DNA from: Candidatus Woesearchaeota archaeon
Lineage (GTDB): Archaea; Nanobdellota; Nanobdellia; SCGC-AAA011-G17; JAGVZF01
Direction of reading: 5' to 3'
NCBI GenBank assembly: GCA_018302805.1
Contig: JAGVZD010000002.1
Coordinates: 1-46,723, forward strand
Length of the DNA stretch: 46,723 nt
The position numbers were made by a program, and so were the translations under genes. Every line of letters starts with the position of its first letter. Within the stretch, counting starts at the first letter, position 1. Under the pieces are notes generated by a model, which saw only the letters and a program-made list of their open reading frames with translations, ran no database searches and had not been told where the DNA came from. Shown here piece after piece: positions 1 through 9,211 of this stretch.

Positions 1-2
1 CA

Positions 3-257
3 GGTAAGAACCTTGTTGGGTGTACACTATATTCCACTTGTGAACCATGTCCTATGTGCTTTTATATGGCTTGGGTAACCGAAATATCTCGCTTAGTATA
101 TGGAGCAACAATTAGTGATTCTATTGCCGTCGGACTACCAGAAATTAAAATTAGTGTAAAAGAACTTAATAAAAGAGGAGCTAACAAAATGGAAATTGAG
201 GGAAATTTTCTAAGGGATGAATGCATAAATTTACTTAAAGAATTTCACAAAAAATGA
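3..257 (+). CDS. Cytidine/deoxycytidylate deaminase-family protein (5'-truncated by window edge)
   Basis: Frame open from nt 3: GKNLVGCTLYSTCEPCPMCFYMAW..., matching the zinc-binding PCxxC deaminase motif; upstream part outside window. Confidence 0.85.
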   Translation, partial: GKNLVGCTLYSTCEPCPMCFYMAWVTEISRLVYGATISDSIAVGLPEIKISVKELNKRGANKMEIEGNFLRDECINLLKEFHKK

Positions 258-360
258 TTTATGCCTTTTGGGCTGTTTCTGTGTATAAATTAGCCCTATT
301 TTATCACTATTTACACAAAGCCTTCAGAATAGAAAGCTTTTTAACTAGAAAAGAGAAAAA

Positions 361-1203
361 TTGCAGGCCATGAACAATATTCAGAAATCAATCGGCCTTG
401 CTGCTGCAAAAATTGCAGAGGATATTGATGCAGATTGTATTGTTTCTGTTGAAAGAGTAATAAGTGAAAAATATAATATTGATGATCCTGAGATAGAAGT
501 AAAGGTTTCTTTTTTTAGAAAATTTAAGAAAGCTGTTTTTAGAAAAACTGAATATACAAAAAAATTAAGGGATTTGGATCAAGAGACTGTAGCTTTGCTC
601 AAAGAATTCTTAATGGAAGGAGTAAATAAAGATTATATTAAAAAAGGCGATAGAGTTGTTTGTGTTCTAGATGAAGCTATTGGGAGTATTTTAAATGGGC
701 TTCTTATAATTGATGTTGATAAATTATTCTTTGACATGAGTACACATAAAATAACTCAAAATGTAACTCCTGGTGTTATAGAATCTGTTTTAAGTATTTC
801 AAAAGAGTTATGTCAAGAAGGTAGAGAAGGAAAAAAAATTGGCACTACTTTTATTATTGGTAGAAGAGATGATGTTGTCAAACATACAAGACAATTAATA
901 ATTAATCCTTTTACTGGATATGCAGATGATGAAAGAAGTATTATGGACCCTGGTTTAAGAGAGACTATTAAAGAATTCTCACAACTGGATGGAGCTTTTG
1001 TTATTGATAATGATGGTACTATTATCACAGCTGGAGCTTATATTACAGCTAATACTGATAATATTGAAATTCCTAATGGTTTTGGAACAAGGCATAGGAG
1101 TGCTGCAGCAATTACAAAAGAGACTGATGCTATTGCAGTTGTAATCTCTGAAAGTAATAGTATTAGAGTTTTGAAAGACGGAAAGATTATAATGAGGATT
1201 TAA
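361..1203 (+). CDS. dacZ: DisA_N-domain diadenylate cyclase (archaeal DacZ-like); TTG start at 361 or ATG at 370
   Basis: C-terminal DGAFVIDNDG...GFGTRHRSAAAITKETDAIAVVISE contains the DGA and RHR catalytic motifs of DisA_N domains. Confidence 0.88.
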   Translation: MQAMNNIQKSIGLAAAKIAEDIDADCIVSVERVISEKYNIDDPEIEVKVSFFRKFKKAVFRKTEYTKKLRDLDQETVALLKEFLMEGVNKDYIKKGDRVVCVLDEAIGSILNGLLIIDVDKLFFDMSTHKITQNVTPGVIESVLSISKELCQEGREGKKIGTTFIIGRRDDVVKHTRQLIINPFTGYADDERSIMDPGLRETIKEFSQLDGAFVIDNDGTIITAGAYITANTDNIEIPNGFGTRHRSAAAITKETDAIAVVISESNSIRVLKDGKIIMRI

Positions 1204-1242
1204 TAAATTTAGATTTAAAGTAAGGCAAAGCGGTCTGCTTAT

Positions 1243-1602
1243 TTAATCGTTAAGAGTTAGAATCACTACCGGTTCTACCCAGATAATCTGTTCATTTTTT
1301 ATCAGGGATTCGGCAAAATCTCTCTCTTCACCAATGGGTACAATAACTCTGGCACCTTTTAATTTATCATCATAAAATTCAATTGTTAAGCCATAATTTT
1401 GAATAATGGTATTTGCCTGGTTTTCCGTTATATATTGGGCAAAGGATACAAATATTAGTCCTTCTTGATATGATAATGGACTGTCAAAAGCTTCTAACAT
1501 TCTATCTAAATCCCTTTGATCGGTCTGGGTACATCCATTAACTAGAATTATGGCTACAATAATTATTGAAAATTCTAAGAAATTTCCTTTCATTTTATTC
1601 AT
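1243..1602 (-). CDS. Hypothetical lipoprotein-like secreted protein
   Basis: N-terminal hydrophobic stretch followed by a lipobox-like VNGC. Confidence 0.6.
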   Translation of the reverse strand: MNKMKGNFLEFSIIIVAIILVNGCTQTDQRDLDRMLEAFDSPLSYQEGLIFVSFAQYITENQANTIIQNYGLTIEFYDDKLKGARVIVPIGEERDFAESLIKNEQIIWVEPVVILTLND

Positions 1603-1717
1603 TGTTTCAAGAATTCTATAAACTTTATATTATTATCGTTTTTGTATGAACAATATTGATTTTCTTTATAAGATAAAATCTAAACTTTTTTAAGTATAAC
1701 TATCAAGCTAATTCTAT

Positions 1718-1804
1718 GAGCCTGTAGCGCAGCTTGGATAGCGCGGCAGCCTCCTAATTTTGGAAGACAGCTGTAGGTCGTGGGTTCGAATCCCACCAGG
1801 CTCG
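1718..1804 (+). tRNA. tRNA-Arg(CCT) with a 12-nt intron at 37/38
   Basis: Acceptor GAGCCTG/CAGGCTC, D-stem GCGC/GCGC, T-arm GTGGG-TTCGAAT-CCCAC, anticodon stem GCAGC/GCTGT. Removing ATTTTGGAAGAC gives loop CTCCTAA. Confidence 0.88.
1757..1768 (+). other. tRNA-Arg intron (12 nt)
   Basis: Central helix CTCC/GAAG (one mismatch), bulges TAA and ACA; excision gives a 7-nt loop. Confidence 0.75.
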
Positions 1805-1876
1805 CTATTGTAAAAATGAGTTGCAACAAATAATAATAAAATCTCCTTATAAATATTTATAGTAAAATTTAGTAGT

Positions 1877-2431
1877 CTAAATAATAAATCTCAAAATTGC
1901 TGCATTCTCTAATTTTTGGATCGCCATCAAATCTTCTAATTTCTTATTGTCAATTATTGCTCGAAAAATTCTTGATGGACCAGCATGAGTCATAACTAAA
2001 ATAGTTTCATAATTATTTAAATCCTTTAAATAAGTATAAAATTTGTTTATCCTATCCCAAACATCCCTTAGGCTTTCTCCTTGACATGGTCTACCTTCAT
2101 ATAAACCCCCTGGTAATTTATATAATTCTTCTGAAGTTAAAACCTTCCCTTCATATTCTCCGTAGGATCTTTCTCGTAATAAGGATGTAGTTACCATGGG
2201 AATACTGTGATATTTTAGGACTTCATTGGCTGTATGCAAACATCTAGAAAGATCACTTGAATAAATTATGTCTAATTTAAGGCCTTTTAGTGATTCTGAT
2301 AATTTCTTAGCTTGCAATTTCCCTTGTTCGGACAACCTACCTTGGCGCCAGCCCGTTGTAATATTTTGTATATTTTCTTCAGTTTCTCCATGTCTTGTGA
2401 CTATTAATTCCATATTATTGAATTGCACCAC
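1877..2431 (-). CDS. Histidine phosphatase (phosphoglycerate mutase-like) family protein
   Basis: LIVTRHGETEEN...YSSDLSRCLHTA...VMTHAG motifs. Confidence 0.9.
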   Translation of the reverse strand: MVQFNNMELIVTRHGETEENIQNITTGWRQGRLSEQGKLQAKKLSESLKGLKLDIIYSSDLSRCLHTANEVLKYHSIPMVTTSLLRERSYGEYEGKVLTSEELYKLPGGLYEGRPCQGESLRDVWDRINKFYTYLKDLNNYETILVMTHAGPSRIFRAIIDNKKLEDLMAIQKLENAAILRFII

Positions 2432-2474
2432 AAATTTTATATAATATAGTTTTTAATTATTAAGAAGAGGAAGC

Positions 2475-2873
2475 ATGGATGATTGTATCTTCTGTAAAAT
2501 AATAAGAAAGGAAATTCCAAGTAGAATTGTTTATGAGGACAAACTTAGTTTTGCTTTCTTGGATATTAAACCTTATAATTTAGGGCATACTTTGGTAATT
2601 CCAAAAAAGCATTATCGATGGGTTTGGGATATAAAAGAGATTGATGAATTTTATAAATCTGTACGGAATATTGCTAATGCAATAAAAAAGGGATTAGGTA
2701 CTGACTATGTTGTATCATTAGTTTTTGGTGAAGCAGTCCCTCATGCTCATGTACATCTAATCCCTAGATTTAATAATGATGGTCATGGCAACGCAATTAA
2801 ATTAGGTAATTTCAAGAATATTTCTGAAGATGAACAATTAGATTCACTTAAAAAAATCCAAAGCTTTTTATAA
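2475..2873 (+). CDS. HIT family protein
   Basis: CIFCKIIRKEIPS and HAHVHLIPR (HxHxH). Confidence 0.93.
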   Translation: MDDCIFCKIIRKEIPSRIVYEDKLSFAFLDIKPYNLGHTLVIPKKHYRWVWDIKEIDEFYKSVRNIANAIKKGLGTDYVVSLVFGEAVPHAHVHLIPRFNNDGHGNAIKLGNFKNISEDEQLDSLKKIQSFL

Positions 2874-2901
2874 CTTATTTTGAAGCTATTTCTTATATTT
2901 T

Positions 2902-2990
2902 GGCGCTGTAGCTCAGCCTGGTAGACCTTTTGGCCAGTTAGCAATGGTCTCATGAGCCATGGGCCGGGAGTTCAAATCTCCTCAGCGCCA
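2902..2990 (+). tRNA. tRNA-Met(CAT), elongator-like, with a 15-16 nt D-arm intron
   Basis: Acceptor GGCGCTG/CAGCGCC, anticodon arm ATGGT-CTCATGA-GCCAT, T-arm GGGAG-TTCAAAT-CTCCT. Extra sequence lies between AGCCTGGTA and AGC of the D-arm. Confidence 0.88.
2924..2939 (+). other. tRNA-Met D-arm intron (15-16 nt)
   Basis: BHB: central helix CTGG/CCAG, bulges TAG and TTA, inner CC-TTTT-GG. Excising 2925-2939 restores GCTC...GAGC. Confidence 0.75.
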
Positions 2991-3758
2991 TATATTATAA
3001 TATTCTAAATTCAGTTTATCTCTAATCCTTCTCTTATTATTTGGATAAGGGTATTTTAATTTTTCATCATAAACTTTTGAGTATTCATAAAAAGTATTTA
3101 ATTTGCAGAAATGTTTGGAGTTAATAAAACCTATTTTTCGGCAAAATAAATCCAAGTTACGCGGACCATTAAATTGAAACCTATATTGATCTTGAAGGTG
3201 TCTAAATCCACCATCTAGTTTTAGCCTTTTTGCCTTGTAAATGTGTCCTTGTAAACCCGAATCTGATAAAAATTTAAAAATTCCAAGAATTAGGGGTTTG
3301 GATATTCCATTTGCTTCAATTCTGGGATAAAATTTGTTGGGATTTTTTGTCAATACTAAACTTCCATCTGTTGCAATGAATCCCCTTGTAACGTTTATCA
3401 TCAGGTTATATTTATTAAAAAAATCGGGAATTGATATCATAGGACCCTTATGGCCCACAATAAACCCAAGGTCTTTTAACTTATTAAACAAAATTATATC
3501 TTCAAATCTAAGATCTAAGCTCCCAAGATTGGGCCTTTCGTGATATTTAACATCTCTGTTATTTAAGTCTTTAACTAGTGGTATAATTAAAGAATCAAAG
3601 AATTCTTTATCACCATAAATGCTTCCTGTTATACAAATCGTATGCTTAGTATGTCTTTTGTAAACTCCGTTAGATAGGCACCCATCACCTAGCATTATTC
3701 CATAAAATAATGCTAACTTTTCTTCATAATTTAAAAATTCAATTCCTTTAAAAGCCAT
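2982..3758 (-). CDS. Free-standing LAGLIDADG-family endonuclease-like protein
   Basis: Two dodecapeptide-like motifs: LALFYGIMLGDGCLS and INVTRGFIATDGSLVL. Final codons TGG CGC TGA lie within the 3' end of tRNA-Met. Confidence 0.82.
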   Translation of the reverse strand: MAFKGIEFLNYEEKLALFYGIMLGDGCLSNGVYKRHTKHTICITGSIYGDKEFFDSLIIPLVKDLNNRDVKYHERPNLGSLDLRFEDIILFNKLKDLGFIVGHKGPMISIPDFFNKYNLMINVTRGFIATDGSLVLTKNPNKFYPRIEANGISKPLILGIFKFLSDSGLQGHIYKAKRLKLDGGFRHLQDQYRFQFNGPRNLDLFCRKIGFINSKHFCKLNTFYEYSKVYDEKLKYPYPNNKRRIRDKLNLEYYNIWR

Positions 3759-3900
3759 GTATAAATTAAGTAATTTAATAATTAAAATATATGTGAGAAA
3801 TAATATTAATATTGCATTTGCTAAATAAATTTAAGCAGCGTCATTAAAATAAACCTCTTATCTAGAAAACTTTAAATAATCACAGACTTGATAAATTATA

Positions 3901-4164
3901 ATGAATGCAAGAATAAAATATGGTATTTTATTCGGAATTCTCGGTCTTATTTTAGGTATTATGGCAGCCCTATTCTTAGGTGTTATGTTATATGGTATTT
4001 TTTGGCTTTTTATTTTTGGTGATGATAAATGGCCATCTTATGCATACTCATTAATTTATGTTATAATAACTATTGTTTTTTTAGTGATTGCATGTGTGTT
4101 TGTATATCTAGGAGTTAAACGTGGTTCAAAAAAAGACTCTAATAAGAAATATAGAAAAAATTAA
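3901..4164 (+). CDS. Small membrane protein (two predicted TM helices)
   Basis: Two hydrophobic segments and a basic tail. Confidence 0.6.
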   Translation: MNARIKYGILFGILGLILGIMAALFLGVMLYGIFWLFIFGDDKWPSYAYSLIYVIITIVFLVIACVFVYLGVKRGSKKDSNKKYRKN

Positions 4165-4211
4165 AAGTATTTTTAAGTTTCTAAAATAAATTTAAACTAA
4201 AAATAGTAACT

Positions 4212-5129
4212 TTAATTATAGGTTAATCTTAAGAAATCTTTTATTTTCATATTATTTACGTACTTCTTGTCTTTCAATTCTAAATAATATTTACTTTTTA
4301 CTACTTTATTCTCTTCTATTCTGCAATTTCCCCATCCGGGGTTCTTCCAATCAATTCCCCAATTATAATTGATATAGCAAAACGCCTTAACATTATTATG
4401 GTTTTTAATCCATTTAAAATATGGATCAAACCACTCATTCCAGCAATCTTCTCCTTTTAATATACCTACCCTTGCTGCAGACGATTCACAAATAATTAAA
4501 GGTTTTTTATGTTTTTTCGATTCTTTATAGAAATCTTCAGTTACTTTGTCTTTGTTATCTTTAAAATGTCTAACTCCAAATAAATCATTACCGAACCAGT
4601 CAATATAGTTGTCGCCAGGATAGAATTTCAAAATGTCCTTAATGTTTTTGTTAAAAGCAGTACAGGCACACCAAATAAAAGCTACATTTTTGATATTATT
4701 TTTTCAAAAAGAATTAACAATATATCTAAAAGCCCTAATGTAGTCTTTAGCATTATAATTGTGAGAAGGATTATTAAATTCGTAGCCGATTCTTAAAAAA
4801 GTCGGATTCCTTAAATTTTTTATTTTTTTGCAAAGAGATGTCAATTCTTTGTCGTATTTTCTTTCAAAAATTTCCCTACATTGAGAACCTTTTTCTCTAG
4901 TCTTTAGATTTAACCCAATTTGAGGAATTAACTCTTTTGATATATTTTGCATTTCTTTTAGTTTTTTAGAAAAATTAAGACTAATTTCATTAATCCTAAT
5001 ATACATCATATAAAGAATTGGTTTAGATTTATATAGGGCACTAGAGTAGTTTTTAAAAGTAGTTGGACTTTGTCCTGCACCATGGATTACTTTATTTCCT
5101 ATAGGCTCAAATTTTTGATTATAATCCAT
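4212..5129 (-). pseudogene. GH26-like (beta-mannanase-like) protein interrupted by an in-frame TGA
   Basis: ORFs 5129..4704 and 4631..4212 share a frame. The joining sequence reads YIVNSF-TGA-KNNIKNVAFIWCACTAFNKNIKDILKFYPGDNYIDWFG; PTFLRIGYEFNNP resembles a GH26 acid/base region. Confidence 0.65.
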
Positions 5130-5177
5130 AAAATAAATAGTTTTTACTTACTTAAAAAATTTTGGAAAATAGAAATG

Positions 5178-6893
5178 CTATATCAATCCAGCTTTAATTT
5201 CTTTTAAGATATTTTTATAATAATACTTACCCCATTTCCTAATCTGGGTTTTATTTAAATGATCTAAATAATCTGCTATTTTTTGACCTGTTATAAATTC
5301 TGGAAGAACTACAAAATCTGCGCCATTCTCATACAAAACTTTAAGTTCAATTAAATCTTTTGTAGTTACAAAAATTAATCCATTTTTGTTAACTTTTCTA
5401 AATTCCCTAATGATTTCTAAATTATTTTCTAGATTATGGATTGTAGAAATTACATAATGTGGTTTTACTTTAAATAATTCCTCTATAAAATCTTGATCAG
5501 AAACATCACCAAATATGCAATCAATACCCTGTTTTTTCAAATTGGAAATCACATCAGGATTAAAGTCAACTGTCAGAAATTTCTTATTTGATTTATTCAA
5601 TGATTTAATAACATTATAACCTGTTCTGTGCCCACCTAATAAAATAATATCATATTTTTTATTCTCTAAAGAAACAATTTCTTCTTTTAATTTTTTTCTC
5701 TCAAAAATAGTTAGATATCTTGAGAATAATACATATAATTTGTCATTATATAATATCAAATATGTTGAAATTGTAATGGTAATTAAACCTACTAATGTTA
5801 TTAGTGTTGTTATTCTCTCGTTTAAATGATTAACCTTAAGACCAAGATTTACTAAAATGAGTGAGAACTCGCTAATTTGAACAATAGCTAAACTAATTAA
5901 GAAATTTGTTCTTTTTTTATAACCTATAAAGGCACCAATAACTAATAGTATTAACAATTTCCCAATTATGACAAATATTGATAAGATTAAAGCTGGAATT
6001 ATAACTGACTTTATTGAATTTACAGCCATACCTAGACCAAGATTTACGAAAAATATTACTATGAAAAAATCTCTTAATGGTTTTATTTTATTTAGTATAG
6101 TATAATTATAAGGGATTACAGTTAAGCTAACGCCTGCTAAGAATGCACCTATTTCGACACTTAAGCCTGCAATATAAGCTAGGGAAGCCAAAAGAAAACA
6201 CCAGGCAATACTTGCAATGAATAGTAATTCTGGAGAAGAATACATCAAGTTAAATATTCTTTTTAGGAAATATTTACTTGAGATTACAACAAAAATTATT
6301 AATGAAAGACCTTTGATGATGATGATTGTAGCTGATAATAAATTAAATGAACCATTTCCTAAACTTGTGACTAAAATTAAAGCTAATATTGCTACAAAAT
6401 CCTGAACTAATAATACACCTACTAAAATTTTCCCATATAATGTGTCTATGCTATTTTTATCAGACAATAGTTTTACTATGATAACAGTGCTGCTAAAAGT
6501 TATTGCTAAGCCAATATACAGTGATTCAACATTACTAAATCCAAGGGCTTTAGATATAAAATAACCAAAAAAGAATGTTATTATAATTTGGAGTAAACCT
6601 ATTATTAAAGATGATTTACCAGTTTTCTTCAATGTAGAGAAATTGAGACTTAAACCTATTAAGAAAAGAAGGAAAGCTATCCCTATTTCAGCAAATAAAT
6701 GTATAGTTTCAGAAGGTGTTGCTATTTTCAAAAATAATGGTCCGAGAATTATTCCAGTGAATATATATGCTAATATTGGGGGTTGTTTTAATACCTTGGC
6801 AATAATAGAAAGAATTGTTGCAATTAATAGTATTATACTTATATTTAAGAGAAGACTAGAACTAAATACTGATGTCATCTCTTCTATAACCAT
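5178..6893 (-). CDS. CPA2-family cation/proton antiporter (KefB-like) with C-terminal TrkA-N/RCK domain
   Basis: Multi-TM N-terminus (KQPPILAYIFTGIILGP) and Rossmann-like IILLGGHRTGYNVIKSL...DFNPDVISNLKKQGIDCIFGDVSD. Confidence 0.92.
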   Translation of the reverse strand: MVIEEMTSVFSSSLLLNISIILLIATILSIIAKVLKQPPILAYIFTGIILGPLFLKIATPSETIHLFAEIGIAFLLFLIGLSLNFSTLKKTGKSSLIIGLLQIIITFFFGYFISKALGFSNVESLYIGLAITFSSTVIIVKLLSDKNSIDTLYGKILVGVLLVQDFVAILALILVTSLGNGSFNLLSATIIIIKGLSLIIFVVISSKYFLKRIFNLMYSSPELLFIASIAWCFLLASLAYIAGLSVEIGAFLAGVSLTVIPYNYTILNKIKPLRDFFIVIFFVNLGLGMAVNSIKSVIIPALILSIFVIIGKLLILLVIGAFIGYKKRTNFLISLAIVQISEFSLILVNLGLKVNHLNERITTLITLVGLITITISTYLILYNDKLYVLFSRYLTIFERKKLKEEIVSLENKKYDIILLGGHRTGYNVIKSLNKSNKKFLTVDFNPDVISNLKKQGIDCIFGDVSDQDFIEELFKVKPHYVISTIHNLENNLEIIREFRKVNKNGLIFVTTKDLIELKVLYENGADFVVLPEFITGQKIADYLDHLNKTQIRKWGKYYYKNILKEIKAGLI

Positions 6894-6965
6894 TTTGAAA
6901 AAAGTGTTTTAGTTGTTTATAAATTTAATTCTTTTTATAGCAATAGTATTAAGAAGAATAAAAAT

Positions 6966-7271
6966 TTATTTCTTTGCTAAAGTTATTTCTATTGTGCTAA
7001 CCCTGATTAATTTTTGTTCCTTGTTTTCGAATTCTTCGCTGTCAATTTTTATATCTTTTATTGTGACCGTATTTTCAAGGAATCTCTTAGTAGACACTTC
7101 TGCTATGTCCACCGCCCTGGAGATGAATTTTCCTCTTGCTTTAATAACTACTTCTGCTGCACCTTGTGTTGTGAATTGCATTACAACACCTGTAACATAG
7201 TTCATAAATGGTTTTCCTCCAACAAAAACAATGTGATCATCTGCATTTTCTGCCATATTAGTTACCTCCAT
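6966..7271 (-). CDS. albA: Alba family DNA/RNA-binding protein
   Basis: VFVGGKPFMNYVTGVVMQF...EVVIKARGKFISRAVDIAEV. Confidence 0.92.
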   Translation of the reverse strand: MEVTNMAENADDHIVFVGGKPFMNYVTGVVMQFTTQGAAEVVIKARGKFISRAVDIAEVSTKRFLENTVTIKDIKIDSEEFENKEQKLIRVSTIEITLAKK

Positions 7272-7277
7272 CTGTCT

Positions 7278-7481
7278 TTACTTTTTTTCCTTCAGCTCTT
7301 TTTGTTTTTTTAATCGTGTTAAGTACCCTGCAATTGAATTTTTTAGTTTCTTCGAAGGTATGTCCGCATAAAAAGTTGCTATCTTTTTATTAGAATCAAA
7401 ATCTGATTTGACTTCGTCAGGATGCTGCTTAAATATTTCTATTGCTGTTCTCTTCACAAGTATTGTTTTAATTCTTCCCAT
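7278..7481 (-). CDS. rps17e: Ribosomal protein S17e
   Basis: MGRIKTILVKRTAIEIFKQHPDE...DIPSKKLKNSIAGYLTRL. Confidence 0.9.
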   Translation of the reverse strand: MGRIKTILVKRTAIEIFKQHPDEVKSDFDSNKKIATFYADIPSKKLKNSIAGYLTRLKKQKELKEKK

Positions 7482-7513
7482 ATTGTCACTTTATCAGAAT
7501 AACTTTATAAATG

Positions 7514-8809
7514 TTATGTTTTCTTTCTAGTCCTCTTATTTAATCCAGCTTGGAAGCTCATCCTTGATGCATAATTTAGTGGATTTTTGAATTTGTCACA
7601 GTAACTACACTTTATATTTAAGCTAGAATAGTACGCTTCATTATCGCAATTGGGCGGCATAATATCTTGGGTTTGCCTTTTATGCCAACTTAATTGAGTT
7701 TTTATATAATTATCGGGTAAGGGTTCACTATTTTTCTTATTCCAAGAATAAATTAGGGGTTCTATGTCTGTAAAAGAATAATTAGATTTCTTTAGAAAAG
7801 TAATCAATATAAAAAGAGCTCTTTTCTTTCCATCTGCTTTCATCCCACTCAGAATTTTTTTAATGCAGTCTGGAAAGTAAATATCACTGATTTTTACAGA
7901 ATCTGTATATTTTTGAGTACCGCCTACTCTTGGGATTTCTGGAGCTTTCTGTTTGGTTTGCCAGTCCAAAGCTTGAATAAATAATTGTTTTGCTTCATTT
8001 TCAACAAAATCGTCTGTATTTAGGAAATTTACTGTAGCTTCTACGTTTTCTAGCTTAGCACTGGATAAATCAAAATTCTTTAATGAGTTTTTAGTAATGG
8101 GAATACTAGCTAATCCTGATTTTTCATTAATTGAATATGGGGCTCTAAACATATGCCTACTTGAAATTAAAATAGAATCAATATCAAGTAACGAATAGGG
8201 ATTAAGCTTACCTTCAATTACTAGGGATTTATAATCAATCTTATATTTATTTTCGAGCTCCTTAAGTGTATATTTCTGCTGTATTTCCTTAGCCAGTGGT
8301 TCTTTTATCATACCTTTGATGAAATTTGCAATTATTCTTGAAAATTCTGGAAACATTAGATTAACATCGAGATTATTAGCCTTTTTTGGTATTGCTTTAT
8401 AAGGGAGAGCTATATGAAAACCCTTATTGCCTGAGAATTTTATACTGGGGTTTTGAATATCATAATAGTTTAATGCTTCTAAGATTAATTCTGCTGTTAT
8501 TCTTGACATTTCTATATCAAGACCGTCTATATCAAGAACTAGATCCCAACCTATTCTCAAATTGTCTAATTCTTTCCTAGACATTCCAGTTTTTAAGATT
8601 AAAGGATTGGACCAAAGCTCTTCAGAGACATGAAATGAAGTCACTCCTTGTCTAGCTAACTCCACTATATCTTCATCGAATTGTAATATATCTGGTCTTT
8701 TCCCAAAACCTTTATCTCCAAATTTAAAACTTACTTCCCTATTTGAAGATATATTTAAAATAGACCTCTTAATATCATTTCTTGAATAATAATTAATTAT
8801 TGGGTGCAT
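7514..8809 (-). CDS. priS: Single-chain DNA primase: PriS catalytic domain fused to a PriL C-terminal Fe-S-like domain
   Basis: PriS: DLVLDIDGLDIE, KFSGNKGFHIALP. C-terminal: FPDCIKKIL...RALFILITFL...MPPNCDN...CSYC, a four-cysteine PriL-CTD-like pattern. Confidence 0.82.
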   Translation of the reverse strand: MHPIINYYSRNDIKRSILNISSNREVSFKFGDKGFGKRPDILQFDEDIVELARQGVTSFHVSEELWSNPLILKTGMSRKELDNLRIGWDLVLDIDGLDIEMSRITAELILEALNYYDIQNPSIKFSGNKGFHIALPYKAIPKKANNLDVNLMFPEFSRIIANFIKGMIKEPLAKEIQQKYTLKELENKYKIDYKSLVIEGKLNPYSLLDIDSILISSRHMFRAPYSINEKSGLASIPITKNSLKNFDLSSAKLENVEATVNFLNTDDFVENEAKQLFIQALDWQTKQKAPEIPRVGGTQKYTDSVKISDIYFPDCIKKILSGMKADGKKRALFILITFLKKSNYSFTDIEPLIYSWNKKNSEPLPDNYIKTQLSWHKRQTQDIMPPNCDNEAYYSSLNIKCSYCDKFKNPLNYASRMSFQAGLNKRTRKKT

Positions 8810-8812
8810 CTT

Positions 8813-9211
8813 TTACTCTAGAAGACTTTGGATATTTTCTATATGATTATATATCTTTATTAATTCTTGCTTTAAGGCATCTTCTGCTTCTTTAAGTTCA
8901 TCTATTTTTTGTTTTATTAATTGCTCTGTTTCATAAGGACTTTTTTGGACCAAAACATTTGCACCTACATTCACCAAGAGTTTTTCTGTATCTTCTAGTT
9001 CTGCCTTAATAAAAATTCCTGGAAGAACTTGAGTAAAAATTTTAGGTTTATTCTTTATTTCCTTAAATTCATTTAAATGTTGTATTTGATTAGATAACTC
9101 AGTAATCTGGTTAGAAACTAGTGTCAATTGATCTTGAATTTGCTGAAATTGATTGGTAAGTATTTGTAATTCTAAATAATTTTTTTGTAATTCTTCTTTT
9201 TCGTTTGGCAT
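8813..9211 (-). CDS. pfdA: Prefoldin alpha subunit
   Basis: Coiled coil with FTQVLPGIFIKAELEDTEKLLVNVGANVLVQKS core. Confidence 0.88.
   Translation of the reverse strand: MPNEKEELQKNYLELQILTNQFQQIQDQLTLVSNQITELSNQIQHLNEFKEIKNKPKIFTQVLPGIFIKAELEDTEKLLVNVGANVLVQKSPYETEQLIKQKIDELKEAEDALKQELIKIYNHIENIQSLLE

Noticed and set aside
4704-4706. In-frame TGA as selenocysteine or reassigned codon
   Set aside because: Other genes here terminate at TGA, and a GH26-like enzyme has no expected Sec at this site; nonsense mutation or sequencing error is simpler.
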